Shown here: piece after piece, positions 23,458-31,072 of the stretch
Position numbering within the stretch: the stretch's first letter is position 1
How the letters are laid out: every line of letters starts with the position of its first letter
Made by a program: the position numbers and the translations under genes
DNA from: Pseudoduganella aquatica
Lineage (GTDB): Bacteria; Pseudomonadota; Gammaproteobacteria; Burkholderiales; Burkholderiaceae_D
Direction of reading: 5' to 3'
Length of the DNA: 44,427 nt
Assembly: GCF_009857595.1 (NCBI RefSeq)
Contig: NZ_WWCU01000045.1
Span: 1 to 44,427 of the forward strand
Notes under the pieces: model-generated
Told to the model about the DNA's origin: nothing
Seen by the model: only the letters and a program-made list of their open reading frames with translations
The model's database searches: none

Positions 23458-24240
23458 TTAGCCGCCGAACGCGGCGCGTACGCTGCCGAGTCCCTCGATA
23501 TTCGCTTCGAACACATCGCCCGGCTGCGCCGCGCACATCGGCCCAAGCGCGCCGGTCATCACAATGTCGCCCGCCTGCAGCGGACTGCCGAGGCGGGCCA
23601 TGGTGTCGGCCAGCCAGATGGCGGCGCGCAGCGGATTGCCCAGGCAGGCCGCGCCCGCCCCGACCGCCACCTGCTCGCCGCGCCGCTCCATCACCATGCC
23701 GCAGCCTGCGATGTCGAAAGCGTCCAGCTTCACGGGCCGGGAGCCGAGCACGAACAAGCCGCTGGACGCGTTGTCGGCGATGGTGTCGGCCAGCCGGATA
23801 TCCCAGTTGGCGATGCGGCTGCCGACGATCTCGATGGCGGGCAAGGCGTAGGCAGTGGCGCGCAGGATGTCGGCCAGCGTATTCTGCTCATGCGGCAGGG
23901 AGCGCTCCAGCACCAGCGCGATCTCCGCTTCCACCTTGGGCTGCAGCACGCGGCCCGGCGCCACTTCCTCGCCATCGCACAAGGCCATGTCGGCGAACAG
24001 CATGCCGAAGTCCGGCTGATCCACACCAAGCTGCTTCTGCACCGCCTGCGAAGTAAGGCCGATCTTGCGCCCCACTAGGCGCCGGCCGCGCACCAGCCAG
24101 CGGTCCGTGTTCAATTTTTGGACCGCGTATGCCGCTTCCACGTCGGTGTCGCCTATCAGTTCGCGCACCGGCTTGCACGGTTCGCCGTACTGGTGGGCTT
24201 CCCACAGCATGTCCGCAGCCTGCTGGATGATGGCGTTCAT
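23458..24240 (-). CDS. nbaH: 2-oxopent-4-enoate hydratase
   Basis: The 260-residue hydratase of the MhpD/DmpE family adds water to 2-oxopent-4-enoate to give 4-hydroxy-2-oxovalerate (EC 4.2.1.80). Typical segments are AYAVQKLNTDRW, GRKIGLTSQAVQKQLGVDQPDFGML, QPKVEAEIALVL with the metal-binding Glu residues, and ALPAIEIVGSRIANWDIRLADTIADNASS. The ATG at 24240 overlaps the preceding RidA-type gene as ATGA. It resembles nbaG in overall fold. The position between the RidA-type gene and the acylating dehydrogenase matches the nba operon order. Confidence 0.93.
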   Translation of the reverse strand: MNAIIQQAADMLWEAHQYGEPCKPVRELIGDTDVEAAYAVQKLNTDRWLVRGRRLVGRKIGLTSQAVQKQLGVDQPDFGMLFADMALCDGEEVAPGRVLQPKVEAEIALVLERSLPHEQNTLADILRATAYALPAIEIVGSRIANWDIRLADTIADNASSGLFVLGSRPVKLDAFDIAGCGMVMERRGEQVAVGAGAACLGNPLRAAIWLADTMARLGSPLQAGDIVMTGALGPMCAAQPGDVFEANIEGLGSVRAAFGG

Positions 24241-24635
24241 GGCTGCACCGCCTGCACGAAGGTGAATTCGATTTCCACCGAGGCGCCCAGCGGCAGCGCG
24301 CTCACGCCGACGGAGGTGCGCGCCGGCGGGATCACGCCCGGCATGAACACGGCCTCCCAGGCGGCGTTGATCTCGCCGAACAGGTCCAGCCGCGTGGTGT
24401 AGATGCGGGCGATCAGCAGCTCGTCCAGCGACACGCCGTAGTCCGGCAGCGCGCGCTGCAGGCTGCGCAGGATGGCGGCCGCTTCGGCGCCGGGGCCGCC
24501 GGCAACCAGCTCGCCGCTGGCCGCGTCCAGCGCGATCATGCCGGACAGCTGGACGGTGTCGCCGATGCGCACGCAAGGGCTGTAGCGGAAGCGCGGCGCC
24601 GCGATGGCGGGCGATTGGATGGTGATGCGTTGCAT
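24237..24635 (-). CDS. RidA-family protein at the nbaX position
   Basis: The 132-residue RidA/YjgF-fold protein (SPCVRIGDTVQLSGMIALDA, then VIPPARTSVGVSALPLGASVEIEF) has the carboxylate-binding Arg in PARTSVGV. It lies between the semialdehyde dehydrogenase and hydratase genes. As I recall, the 2-nitrobenzoate cluster of Pseudomonas fluorescens KU-7 has a gene of unknown role, nbaX, at this position. It is clearly different from the likely 2-aminomuconate deaminase at 20195-20611. It may speed imine hydrolysis or remove reactive enamine intermediates such as 2-aminomuconate semialdehyde products. GAGG lies 6 bases before the ATG. Specific function is unknown. Confidence 0.85.
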   Translation of the reverse strand: MQRITIQSPAIAAPRFRYSPCVRIGDTVQLSGMIALDAASGELVAGGPGAEAAAILRSLQRALPDYGVSLDELLIARIYTTRLDLFGEINAAWEAVFMPGVIPPARTSVGVSALPLGASVEIEFTFVQAVQP

Positions 24636-24643
24636 GTCGGACC

Positions 24644-26113
24644 TCACAGTTTGATGCAGATGTTGGCCACATCCGAATAGAAATCGAGCGAGTAGCGGCC
24701 GCCCTCGCGCCCCAGGCCGGAGAGCTTGACGCCGCCGAACGCCGTGCGCAGGTCGCGCAGATACCAGGTGTTGACCCACACCAGGCCGACGTGGATGCGG
24801 CGCGCCACGCGGTGCGCGCGGGACAGGTTGGTGGTCCACAACGCGCAGGCCAGGCCGTAGTCGCTGGCGTTCACGCGCGCCACTACCTCATCCTCCGCAT
24901 CGAACGGGGCGATATGGCATACCGGGCCGAAGATCTCCTCCGTCACGCAGCGCGCGCTGTCCGGCAGGCCGGTCCAGACGGTGGGCTGCACGTAGGCGCC
25001 GTTGTCGCGGGCGTCGCCGAAGTGCGGCACGCCGCCGCCCGCCACCACGGTGGCCCCTTCCTGCTCGGCCAGGCGGAAGTAGCCCAGCACCTTGTCGCGG
25101 TGGCCGTGCGAAATCAGGGGTCCCATGTCCACGCCGCCTTCGTCCGGGTAGCCGATCTTCAGCGCGTCCACCTTGGCCTTGATGGCTGCCACGAAGCGCT
25201 CGAAGATGGGGCGCTCCACGTACACCCGTTCGGAGCACAGGCACACCTGGCCGGAGTTGGTGAAGGACGAGCGCATCACGCCCGCCACGGCGGCGTCGAA
25301 GTCGGCGTCGGCGAAGACCACGGCGGCGTTCTTGCCGCCCAGTTCGAACGACACTTCCTTCACGCCGTCCGCCACCGCCTTCATGATGGTGCTGCCGGTG
25401 CGCGATTCGCCGGTGAAGGTGAGCGCGTCTATGCCCTTGCTCTCGGTGAGGAACTGGCCGGCAGAGTCGGCGCCGAAGCCGTGCACCAGGTTGAACACGC
25501 CGCGCGGCACGCCGGCGTCGCGCATTACTTCGGCCAGCAGCGTGGCCGTGGCAGGCGACTCCTCGGACGGCTTGGCCACCACGGCGTTGCCGCAGGCGAG
25601 CGCCGGCGCCACTTTCCAGGTGAGCAGCAGCAGCGGCAGGTTCCACGGCGAGATAATGCCCACCACGCCAAGCGGCTTGCGCACCGTGTAGTTCAGGGCG
25701 CCGGCGCCGTCCGCCGTGGCCATTTCGAAGGCGTCCGTGTTGGCGCAGGCGGCCAGGTCGGCGAAGGTGCGGAAGTTGGCGATGCCGCGCGCGATGTCCA
25801 GCGTGCGCGCCTGCTCCAGCGGGCGGCCGGTGTCGGCTACTTCTGCGGCCACGAATTCGTCGAAGCGGGCGGCGATGCCGTCCGCCACCTTGTGCAGCAT
25901 GGCGGCGCGCTGCTGCACGCTCATGGCGCCCCACGGCCCCTGCAGGGCAAGGCGCGCGGCGGCGACGGCGGCTTCCACGGTAGCGCGGTCGGCCTCGCAG
26001 ACCTGGGCGATCAGGCTGCCGTCCACCGGGTTGATGTTATCGAAGGTGGCCGCGCTGCCGACGAATTCGCCGTCGACGTAGTTGCGCAGCAGTGCTGGCG
26101 ATGCAGGTTTCAA
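24644..26113 (-). CDS. nbaE: 2-aminomuconate-6-semialdehyde dehydrogenase
   Basis: The 489-residue NAD-dependent aldehyde dehydrogenase oxidises 2-aminomuconate 6-semialdehyde to 2-aminomuconate (EC 1.2.1.32). Catalytic residues are the Cys in NSGQVCLCSERVYV and the Glu in VSFELGGKNAAVVFAD, with cofactor-binding ISPWNLPLLLLTWK and FTGESRTGS. The C-terminal part ends with GGVKLSGLGREGGRYSLDFY, typical of the 2-hydroxymuconic/aminomuconic semialdehyde subgroup. The start is an unusual TTG at 26113, supported by AGGAG 6 bases before it; no ATG or GTG fits the conserved N-terminus. It is the first gene of the nba operon and has an activator-type promoter shared with kynU. Confidence 0.92.
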   Translation of the reverse strand: MKPASPALLRNYVDGEFVGSAATFDNINPVDGSLIAQVCEADRATVEAAVAAARLALQGPWGAMSVQQRAAMLHKVADGIAARFDEFVAAEVADTGRPLEQARTLDIARGIANFRTFADLAACANTDAFEMATADGAGALNYTVRKPLGVVGIISPWNLPLLLLTWKVAPALACGNAVVAKPSEESPATATLLAEVMRDAGVPRGVFNLVHGFGADSAGQFLTESKGIDALTFTGESRTGSTIMKAVADGVKEVSFELGGKNAAVVFADADFDAAVAGVMRSSFTNSGQVCLCSERVYVERPIFERFVAAIKAKVDALKIGYPDEGGVDMGPLISHGHRDKVLGYFRLAEQEGATVVAGGGVPHFGDARDNGAYVQPTVWTGLPDSARCVTEEIFGPVCHIAPFDAEDEVVARVNASDYGLACALWTTNLSRAHRVARRIHVGLVWVNTWYLRDLRTAFGGVKLSGLGREGGRYSLDFYSDVANICIKL

Positions 26114-26150
26114 GTCGGTCTCCTATGTTCTCGTGTACAGCTTGGAAACG

Positions 26151-26207
26151 AGTATAGAAAGACACGGCAATAAAATATAATGAATACTTCGGCTCTGGAT
26201 ATTCCAG
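26151..26207 (-). promoter_or_regulatory. nbaE operon promoter with activator block shared with kynU
   Basis: The minus-strand -10 box TATACT is at 26151-26156. After exactly 10 bp comes the 41-bp block (26167-26207) that matches the kynU promoter without gaps. Its upstream edge contains the perfect dyad CTGGA-ATA-TCCAG (minus strand), a likely half of a LysR-type site. It lies between nbaE and the stop of the LysR gene. Confidence 0.82.
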
Positions 26208-26224
26208 AAATTGATACCAGGGCC

Positions 26225-27202
26225 TTAGAGTTCCCCTGCCGCCTGCGTCAGGCAAGCGATGAAGCGCGCGGCGGCGGGCGTGCTGGCGCGGTCTTCGCGC
26301 ACCGAGTAGCCGATGCGGCCGAAGGCGCCGATGTCGCCCATCTCCAATATCGCCAGCAGCTTCAGTTGCGCGAAGTGCTGCGCCACGGCGCGCGGCATCA
26401 GGTTGATGGCCTGCATGGACTGCATCAGGCCGATGTTGGTCAGCAGCGACAGCGATTCGACGATATTGCCCGGCATGGCCAGCCCGGCGTCCGTGAACAG
26501 GCGCTCGGCGGTGATGCGCGCCGGCGACTCCATCGGCGGCAGCAGCCAGGGCCAGGCCAGCAGTTCGCGCAGGTCGATGCTGGCGCGCCGGGCCAGCGGA
26601 TGCTCGCTCCACACCACCGCGCACAGCGCTTCCTGGAACAGCTCCGTGTGGCGGAAGCTGTACATGCGCGCCAGCGGCAGGTCCGCCTCGGGCAGGCGGC
26701 CCACCACCAGGTCCAGCTCCCCCGTGGCCAGGGCCGGGAACAGGCGGTCCAGCGGGCCTTCGCGAACGGTGACGAGGATGCCGGGCCGTTCTGCCTTGAG
26801 CTTGGAGATGGCCAGCGGCAGCAGCCGCGCGGACGCCGAAATCAGCGTGCCGATGATGACGTGGCCGGAATCGCCGCTGCGAAAGGCGTTCAGTTCATCG
26901 GTGAGGTAGCGCAGTTCGGCGATCACGGACTTGACGCGCGCGCCCAGCAAGGTGGCGTAGCAGGTGGGCACCACGCCCCGGTTGGTGCGCTCGAACAGCT
27001 CGACGCCCAAATCCCCCTCCAGTTCCTGGATGGCCTTGGTGACAGCCGGCTGCGTTAGGTTCAGCTCCTTGGCGGCGCGCGCGATGGAATGCGAGGCCAG
27101 CACGCGGTCGAAGATCAGCAGCGGCTTCAGTTTCAGGCGGCGCAGCATGCCGTCCACCAGCGGCACGTCGGCGCGCAGCGGGTCGGTATCTTCAGGCCGC
27201 AT
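26225..27202 (-). CDS. LysR-family regulator, probable activator of kynU and nba operons
   Basis: The 325-residue protein has an N-terminal winged helix-turn-helix (about residues 20-80: KLKPLLIFDRVLASHSIARA, AAKELNLTQPAVTKAIQELE, LGVELFERTNRGVVPT). A periplasmic-binding-protein-like effector domain follows from about 105 (GHVIIGTLISASARLLPLAI). The effector is presumably a pathway intermediate such as 3-hydroxyanthranilate or kynurenine. It stands immediately upstream of the nba promoter block, on the same strand, and its start overlaps the GntR gene by 11 bases. The KU-7 nba cluster also has a LysR gene (nbaR), at its other end. Control of kynU and nbaE is inferred from position and the shared promoter block. 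Confidence 0.88.
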   Translation of the reverse strand: MRPEDTDPLRADVPLVDGMLRRLKLKPLLIFDRVLASHSIARAAKELNLTQPAVTKAIQELEGDLGVELFERTNRGVVPTCYATLLGARVKSVIAELRYLTDELNAFRSGDSGHVIIGTLISASARLLPLAISKLKAERPGILVTVREGPLDRLFPALATGELDLVVGRLPEADLPLARMYSFRHTELFQEALCAVVWSEHPLARRASIDLRELLAWPWLLPPMESPARITAERLFTDAGLAMPGNIVESLSLLTNIGLMQSMQAINLMPRAVAQHFAQLKLLAILEMGDIGAFGRIGYSVREDRASTPAAARFIACLTQAAGEL

Positions 27203-27848
27203 GGCTGACCTGGCGTTCGCGCATCACTTCCAGCACGTGCACGCTGAGGCGGTTGGCGTGGTTGCGCATGGCCAGATAGGCGCGCTCCGCGTCCGACGCC
27301 AGGATGGCGTTGACGATGGCTTCGTGTTCGTCGTGCGACTGCGCCAGGCGGCGCTCCACCCCGCCCTGCGCGGCGCGGAACTGGTTGAGCCGGGCGCGCA
27401 GCTTTTCTATGCTCTCGGCCAGGCTCTTGTTGTGCGCGCCGGTGCAGATCAGCTGGTGGAACTTGGCGTTCAGTTCCAGGTAACCGTCCTCGTCGCCGTG
27501 CTCCATGCACTCCACGCCCTGCAGGTGGAACAGCTCCAGCTGCTTTTTCTGCACGGCGCTCATGCGTTCGGCGCTGATGCGGCAGCACAGCGCCTCCAGT
27601 TCGCCCAGCGCTTCCAGCGTGTCGGCCAGTTCGTCCAGGCTGATGCTGATGACCACCCCGCCCTTGCGCGGCCGCAGTTCGACCAGGCCGGCGTTGGCCA
27701 GCTCGCGCAAAGCCTGCCGGACCGGCGTGCGCGACACCTTGAAGCGCTCCGAGATGGCGTTTTCTTCCAGGCTTGCACCCGGTTCAACGGTTCCGCTGAT
27801 AATTTCGTCTGCAAGGATGCGATAAAGCCGCATCGAAATGGTTTCCAT
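27192..27848 (-). CDS. GntR-family regulator, FadR/FCD subgroup
   Basis: The 218-residue protein has an N-terminal winged helix (residues 1-70; EENAISERFKVSRTPVRQAL). The all-helical FCD effector domain follows, with metal and ligand residues in YLELNAKFHQLI, AQSHDEHEAIVNAI and YLAMRNHANRL. Members of this group repress catabolic genes until an organic acid binds. Its gene lies 43 bases after a VOC gene at the end of the leftward unassigned cluster and overlaps the LysR gene by 11 bases, so it is probably co-transcribed with the genes it controls. Candidate operators containing GTATAC are at 36138-36151 and 37692-37735. The ATG at 27848 has only a weak ribosome-binding site; a second Met at 27833 is possible. 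Confidence 0.9.
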   Translation of the reverse strand: METISMRLYRILADEIISGTVEPGASLEENAISERFKVSRTPVRQALRELANAGLVELRPRKGGVVISISLDELADTLEALGELEALCCRISAERMSAVQKKQLELFHLQGVECMEHGDEDGYLELNAKFHQLICTGAHNKSLAESIEKLRARLNQFRAAQGGVERRLAQSHDEHEAIVNAILASDAERAYLAMRNHANRLSVHVLEVMRERQVSHAA

Positions 27849-27891
27849 GGTTCTCGATCTTTTTGTTTTGGTGATTATCGTCCGCCCTACA

Positions 27892-28314
27892 CTATATCGC
27901 GAACAGGCGGTTCAGGGCAGCCAGTCCTTTGAACTCCAGCGCGTTGCCGGACGGGTCGCAGAAGAACATGGTGGACTGCTCGCCGGGCTGGCCGGCGAAG
28001 CGCACATGCGGCTCGACCACGAAGTGCACGCCGGCGGCGCGGGTACGTCCGGCCAGCGCGTTCCAGTGCGGCATATCGAGCACGATGCCGAAATGCGGAA
28101 TCGGCACGGCGTCGCCGTCCACCAGGCCGGCGCCGGCCGCCGGCTGAAGGTCCGCTTTCAGGTGCAGCGAGAGCTGGTGGCCCATGCAGTCGAAGTCCAC
28201 CCAGCGTTCGGTGCTGCGGCCTTCGGTGAAACCAAGCACGCCGCCATAGAAGGCGCGCGCCTCGTCCAGGTCGCGCACGAAGAAGGCCAGGTGGAAGGGG
28301 AACAGGGCTTGCAT
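27892..28314 (-). CDS. VOC-superfamily protein (glyoxalase/dioxygenase-like)
   Basis: The 140-residue protein forms a pair of beta-alpha-beta-beta-beta modules. The metal ligands expected for this superfamily are visible as His8 (FPFHLAFF), His74 (IPHFGIVL) and Glu127 (GNALEFKG). The fold supports extradiol ring cleavage, glyoxalase-type isomerisation or resistance functions, so the reaction is open. Three ATG codons in a row precede it. The third (28314) was chosen because AAAGGA lies 6 bases before it. It is between the TauE-type permease and the GntR gene, with short gaps, in the unassigned catabolic cluster. Confidence 0.8.
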   Translation of the reverse strand: MQALFPFHLAFFVRDLDEARAFYGGVLGFTEGRSTERWVDFDCMGHQLSLHLKADLQPAAGAGLVDGDAVPIPHFGIVLDMPHWNALAGRTRAAGVHFVVEPHVRFAGQPGEQSTMFFCDPSGNALEFKGLAALNRLFAI

Positions 28315-28325
28315 CATCATTCCTT

Positions 28326-29117
28326 TCAAAACAGCGAAATGAGCATCCTGGTGCCAACGATCAGCAGCAGGCATGCGAACAGTTTTTTCAGCTTGGCCAC
28401 CGGCAGCGCATGCGCCATGCGCGCTCCCAGCGGCGCCGTGAGCACGCTGGCGATGGCGATGGCGGCCAGCGCGGGCAGGTAGACGAAGCCCAGGCTGTGC
28501 TCGGGCAGCGCCGCCAGGCGCCAGCCGTTCAGCACATAGCCCGCCACGCCGGCGGCGGCAATGGGGAAGCCCAGCGCGGCGGATGTGCCGATGACGGTGT
28601 GCAGCGGCACGTTACACCAGGTCATGAAGGGCACGGACAAGGTGCCGCCGCCTATGCCCACAAAGCTGGACACCACGCCGATGGCGCCGCCGGACGCCAG
28701 CATGCCGCCTGTCTCCGGCAGCTGGCGGCTGGGTTTGGGCTTGATGTTCATCAGCATCTGGATGGCGACGAAGTAGGCGAAGCAGATGAAGATCAATTTA
28801 AGCACATTGGTGGACATGCGCGCCGCCAGCCACACACCGGCCAGCGTGCCCGCCACGATGCCGGGCGACAGCCGCCGCACCACCGACCAGTCGACGGCGC
28901 CGCGCTTGTGGTGCGAACGCAGGCTGGCCACGGAGGTGAACAGGATGGACGCCATCGAAGTGCCCAGCGCGAGGTGCAGCGTGTATTCGGGCGGGAAGTG
29001 GTGCGCGGTGTAGACGAAGGTGAGCACCGGCACGATGACGGTGCCGCCGCCGACGCCGAGCAGGCCAGCCAGCAAGCCGGCGCCCGCGCCTAGCGCAATA
29101 TATAAGAGGATATCCAT
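28326..29117 (-). CDS. TauE/SafE-family membrane permease
   Basis: The 263-residue inner-membrane protein has about eight hydrophobic segments in two similar halves. Each half carries the family's Gly-rich loop (GLLGVGGGTVIVP near residue 20 and SSFVGIGGGTLSVP near 140). Family members export sulfite, sulfoacetate or other small anions, and some import organic acids. The start at 29117 removes an artificial Pro-rich extension. It lies 5 bases after the nitroreductase stop and 11 bases before the VOC gene start. In this cluster it may export an anionic end product. A sulfonated substrate is one possibility, because the neighbouring ABC importer belongs to the nitrate/sulfonate/aromatic group, but this is inference. 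Confidence 0.87.
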   Translation of the reverse strand: MDILLYIALGAGAGLLAGLLGVGGGTVIVPVLTFVYTAHHFPPEYTLHLALGTSMASILFTSVASLRSHHKRGAVDWSVVRRLSPGIVAGTLAGVWLAARMSTNVLKLIFICFAYFVAIQMLMNIKPKPSRQLPETGGMLASGGAIGVVSSFVGIGGGTLSVPFMTWCNVPLHTVIGTSAALGFPIAAAGVAGYVLNGWRLAALPEHSLGFVYLPALAAIAIASVLTAPLGARMAHALPVAKLKKLFACLLLIVGTRMLISLF

Positions 29118-29122
29118 GGTTT

Positions 29123-29740
29123 CTATAAAAGTGTGCAGGCCTGGGCGAAGTCCAGGCGGGGGCTGCGGGGGAAGAGCTGGGCGTGGTCGCCGTAGCCCAG
29201 GTTGCAAAGGAAGTTGACCTTGACGCGGCCGTCCGGGAAGAAGGCGCGGTTGACGGCGGCCGCGTCGAAGCCGGACAACGGGCCGCAGTCCAGGCCGAGC
29301 GCGCGCGCCGCCAGCATCAGCCAGGCGCCCTGCAGGCTGCTGTTGCGGAAGGCGGTGGACTCGGCCAGGGCTGCGCTGGCCTCGAACATGGCGCCTGCGC
29401 CAGGGTTGTGCGGGAACAGCTGCGGCAGGTGCTCGTGGAAGCGCGTGTCGTAGGCGATGACGGCGACCACGGGCGCTGCGCGCACCTTGTCCACGTTGCC
29501 TGGACTGAGCGCAGGCAGCAGGCGCGCCTTGGCCTCGTCCGTGCGCAGGAACAGGAAACGCGCGGGGCAGCCGTTCACGCTGGTCGGGCAGAGCCTGGCC
29601 AGGCCGTAGAGCTGCTCCAGCAGCGCGTCGTCCACCGCGCGCGCCAGCCAGGCGTTGTGGGAGCGCGCGTGGCGGAACAACAGGTCCAGGGCGTCGTCCG
29701 CCAGCCGGGCCGGCGCGGCGTTGCGGGGCACGGCGTTCAT
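29123..29740 (-). CDS. RutE/HadB-like nitroreductase-family protein (semialdehyde reductase-like)
   Basis: The 205-residue flavoprotein is close to the RutE subgroup, which in the Rut pyrimidine pathway acts as malonic semialdehyde reductase. Shared segments are the ARSHNAW start, GLARLCPTSVNGCPARFLFL, LLPALSPGNVDKVRAAPVVA, ESTAFRNSSLQGAWLMLAARALGLDCGPLSGFD and VKVNFLCNLGYGD. FMN binding is expected. None of rutA, rutB or rutF is present, so the substrate is probably another reactive semialdehyde or alpha,beta-unsaturated carbonyl made in this cluster. A nitroaromatic reductase role like that of NbaA is less likely given the subgroup. The start at 29740 overlaps the RidA-type stop as ATGA. 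Confidence 0.85.
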   Translation of the reverse strand: MNAVPRNAAPARLADDALDLLFRHARSHNAWLARAVDDALLEQLYGLARLCPTSVNGCPARFLFLRTDEAKARLLPALSPGNVDKVRAAPVVAVIAYDTRFHEHLPQLFPHNPGAGAMFEASAALAESTAFRNSSLQGAWLMLAARALGLDCGPLSGFDAAAVNRAFFPDGRVKVNFLCNLGYGDHAQLFPRSPRLDFAQACTLL

Positions 29741-30156
29741 GCGCCCTCCCCGGCTGCCTGCGGCTTGTAGGCCACCACCGTCAGCTCCACCACCATGTGC
29801 GGATGCGGCAGCTGGTGGACGCCGACCGTGGTGCGCGCGGCGCGGCCGTCGAAGTACTCGCCGTAGATGGCGTTGTAGGCCGGGAAGTCGGCCATGTCGG
29901 TCAGGTAGGCGGTGACCGCCACGCAGTCGGACAGGCGCGCGCCTGCCTGGGCCAGCGCCGCCTCCACTTTGGCGATCACGATGCGGGTCTGGTGAGCGGC
30001 GTCGAACACCACGCCGCCCTGCGGCAGGTGGCGCACGCCTGCAACGCTGCCGTCGGCTTGGCGCGCGCTCATGCCCGAGACGTGGATAAAGTCGCCGGCG
30101 CGGCAATAGGCCGGGTAGCGCCCCAGCGGCGCAATGTGCTGCACGGCCGCGCTCAT
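29737..30156 (-). CDS. RidA-family protein of the unassigned cluster
   Basis: The 139-residue RidA/YjgF-fold protein most resembles the 2-aminomuconate deaminase of the nba operon: GRYPAYCRAGDFIHVSGMSARQ, FDAAHQTRIVIAKVEAALAQ, FPAYNAIYGEYFDGRAARTT, VGVHQLPHPHMVVELTVVAYKP. The carboxylate-binding Arg (ARTTVGV) is present. It is coupled by ATGA overlaps on both sides, to the DapA-like gene upstream and the RutE-like gene downstream. The likely reaction is hydrolytic deamination of an enamine/imine, which suggests the pathway substrate contains an amino nitrogen. It may be a duplicated nbaF recruited to a second pathway. Confidence 0.87.
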   Translation of the reverse strand: MSAAVQHIAPLGRYPAYCRAGDFIHVSGMSARQADGSVAGVRHLPQGGVVFDAAHQTRIVIAKVEAALAQAGARLSDCVAVTAYLTDMADFPAYNAIYGEYFDGRAARTTVGVHQLPHPHMVVELTVVAYKPQAAGEGA

Positions 30157-31070
30157 GGCGTATCCAATGCGGGCATGGCGAATCCGGCGGCCTCCAGCTC
30201 GGCCAGCAGGGAGGCCTGCTGCTGCGCGCTCAGCGGCGACAGCGGCGGGCGCTGGATCTGCCACTGTCTCTGGTCGCGGTAGTGGCTGATGGCCCATTTC
30301 AGCGCGGCGATCATCGGATACCTCTGGAAGATCTGCCGCACCCGGTCCACCTGCTGCTGCGCCAGCGCGGCGCCCTGCTCCGCCCAGTTGGCGCACAGCG
30401 AGGAGATGGCGGCCGGGTTCACATTGATGGTGGCCGAGATGCAGCCGGCAGCGCCCAGCGGCATGGCGCGCGACAGGAAACTCTCCGAGGCAGGGAAAAT
30501 CGACAACTGCGGGAAGTTGCGCAGCATGGCTTCGATGTTGCCCCAGTCGCCGTTGCTGTCCTTGACGCCGGCAAGCTGCTCCGGGTAGCGCTTGGCCAGG
30601 CGTTCGATCAGGCCCAGGCTGATCGGCACGCCCGAGAATGCGGGGATGTGGTACAGGAACAGGCGCAGGTTCGCGTCGCCCACGCGCTCGATCACTTCCG
30701 AATAATACGCGAACAGGCCGTCGTCGCTGACGCCCTTGTAGAAGAACGGGGGCAGCACCAGCACGCCGGCGCAGCCGTGCAGCAGCGCGTGGCGGCTCAG
30801 CGCAACCGTGTCCGGCAGCGCGCTGCAGCCGGTGCCGGGCAAGGTGCGGGCGAAGTCGATGCCGCGTCCGCCCAGGCGGTCCAGCAGCATCATGCGCTCG
30901 GCCAGGGACAGCGAGTTCGCTTCGCTGTTGGTGCCGAAGATGGCCAGGCCTGCGCCGTGGCGCTGCAGCCAGAGGCAGTGTGCGGCGTAGGCCTCGAAGT
31001 CGATGTCCAGGCCGGGGGTGAAAGGGGTGACGGCGGGCGCGAAGGCGCCGCTCAGCCGTGGTGGTGCCAT
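30153..31070 (-). CDS. Dihydrodipicolinate-synthase-family aldolase/lyase (DapA-like)
   Basis: The 305-residue (beta/alpha)8 class I aldolase has the family Tyr in LFLYHIPAFSG and the Schiff-base Lys in LAGVKDSNGDW. The pyruvate-carboxylate pocket is replaced by GTNSEANSLS where DapA has GTTGE-x-x-T. That change argues against true lysine biosynthesis and for a catabolic aldolase, hydratase or lyase acting on a 2-oxo acid. AGGAG lies 8 bases before the ATG. It lies 2 bases after the esterase stop and overlaps the RidA gene. Products would be pyruvate (or another 2-oxo acid) and an aldehyde, which the RutE-like enzyme could reduce. Confidence 0.88.
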   Translation of the reverse strand: MAPPRLSGAFAPAVTPFTPGLDIDFEAYAAHCLWLQRHGAGLAIFGTNSEANSLSLAERMMLLDRLGGRGIDFARTLPGTGCSALPDTVALSRHALLHGCAGVLVLPPFFYKGVSDDGLFAYYSEVIERVGDANLRLFLYHIPAFSGVPISLGLIERLAKRYPEQLAGVKDSNGDWGNIEAMLRNFPQLSIFPASESFLSRAMPLGAAGCISATINVNPAAISSLCANWAEQGAALAQQQVDRVRQIFQRYPMIAALKWAISHYRDQRQWQIQRPPLSPLSAQQQASLLAELEAAGFAMPALDTP

Positions 31071-31072
31071 GT

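Noticed and set aside
22447..24078. 543-codon plus-strand frame opposite nbaJ and nbaH
   Set aside because: Shadow frame; both genes on the minus strand are clearly recognised enzymes.
29123..29740. 2-nitrobenzoate nitroreductase (NbaA) feeding the nba pathway
   Set aside because: The sequence blocks match the RutE/HadB subgroup, and no hydroxylaminobenzoate mutase gene is adjacent.
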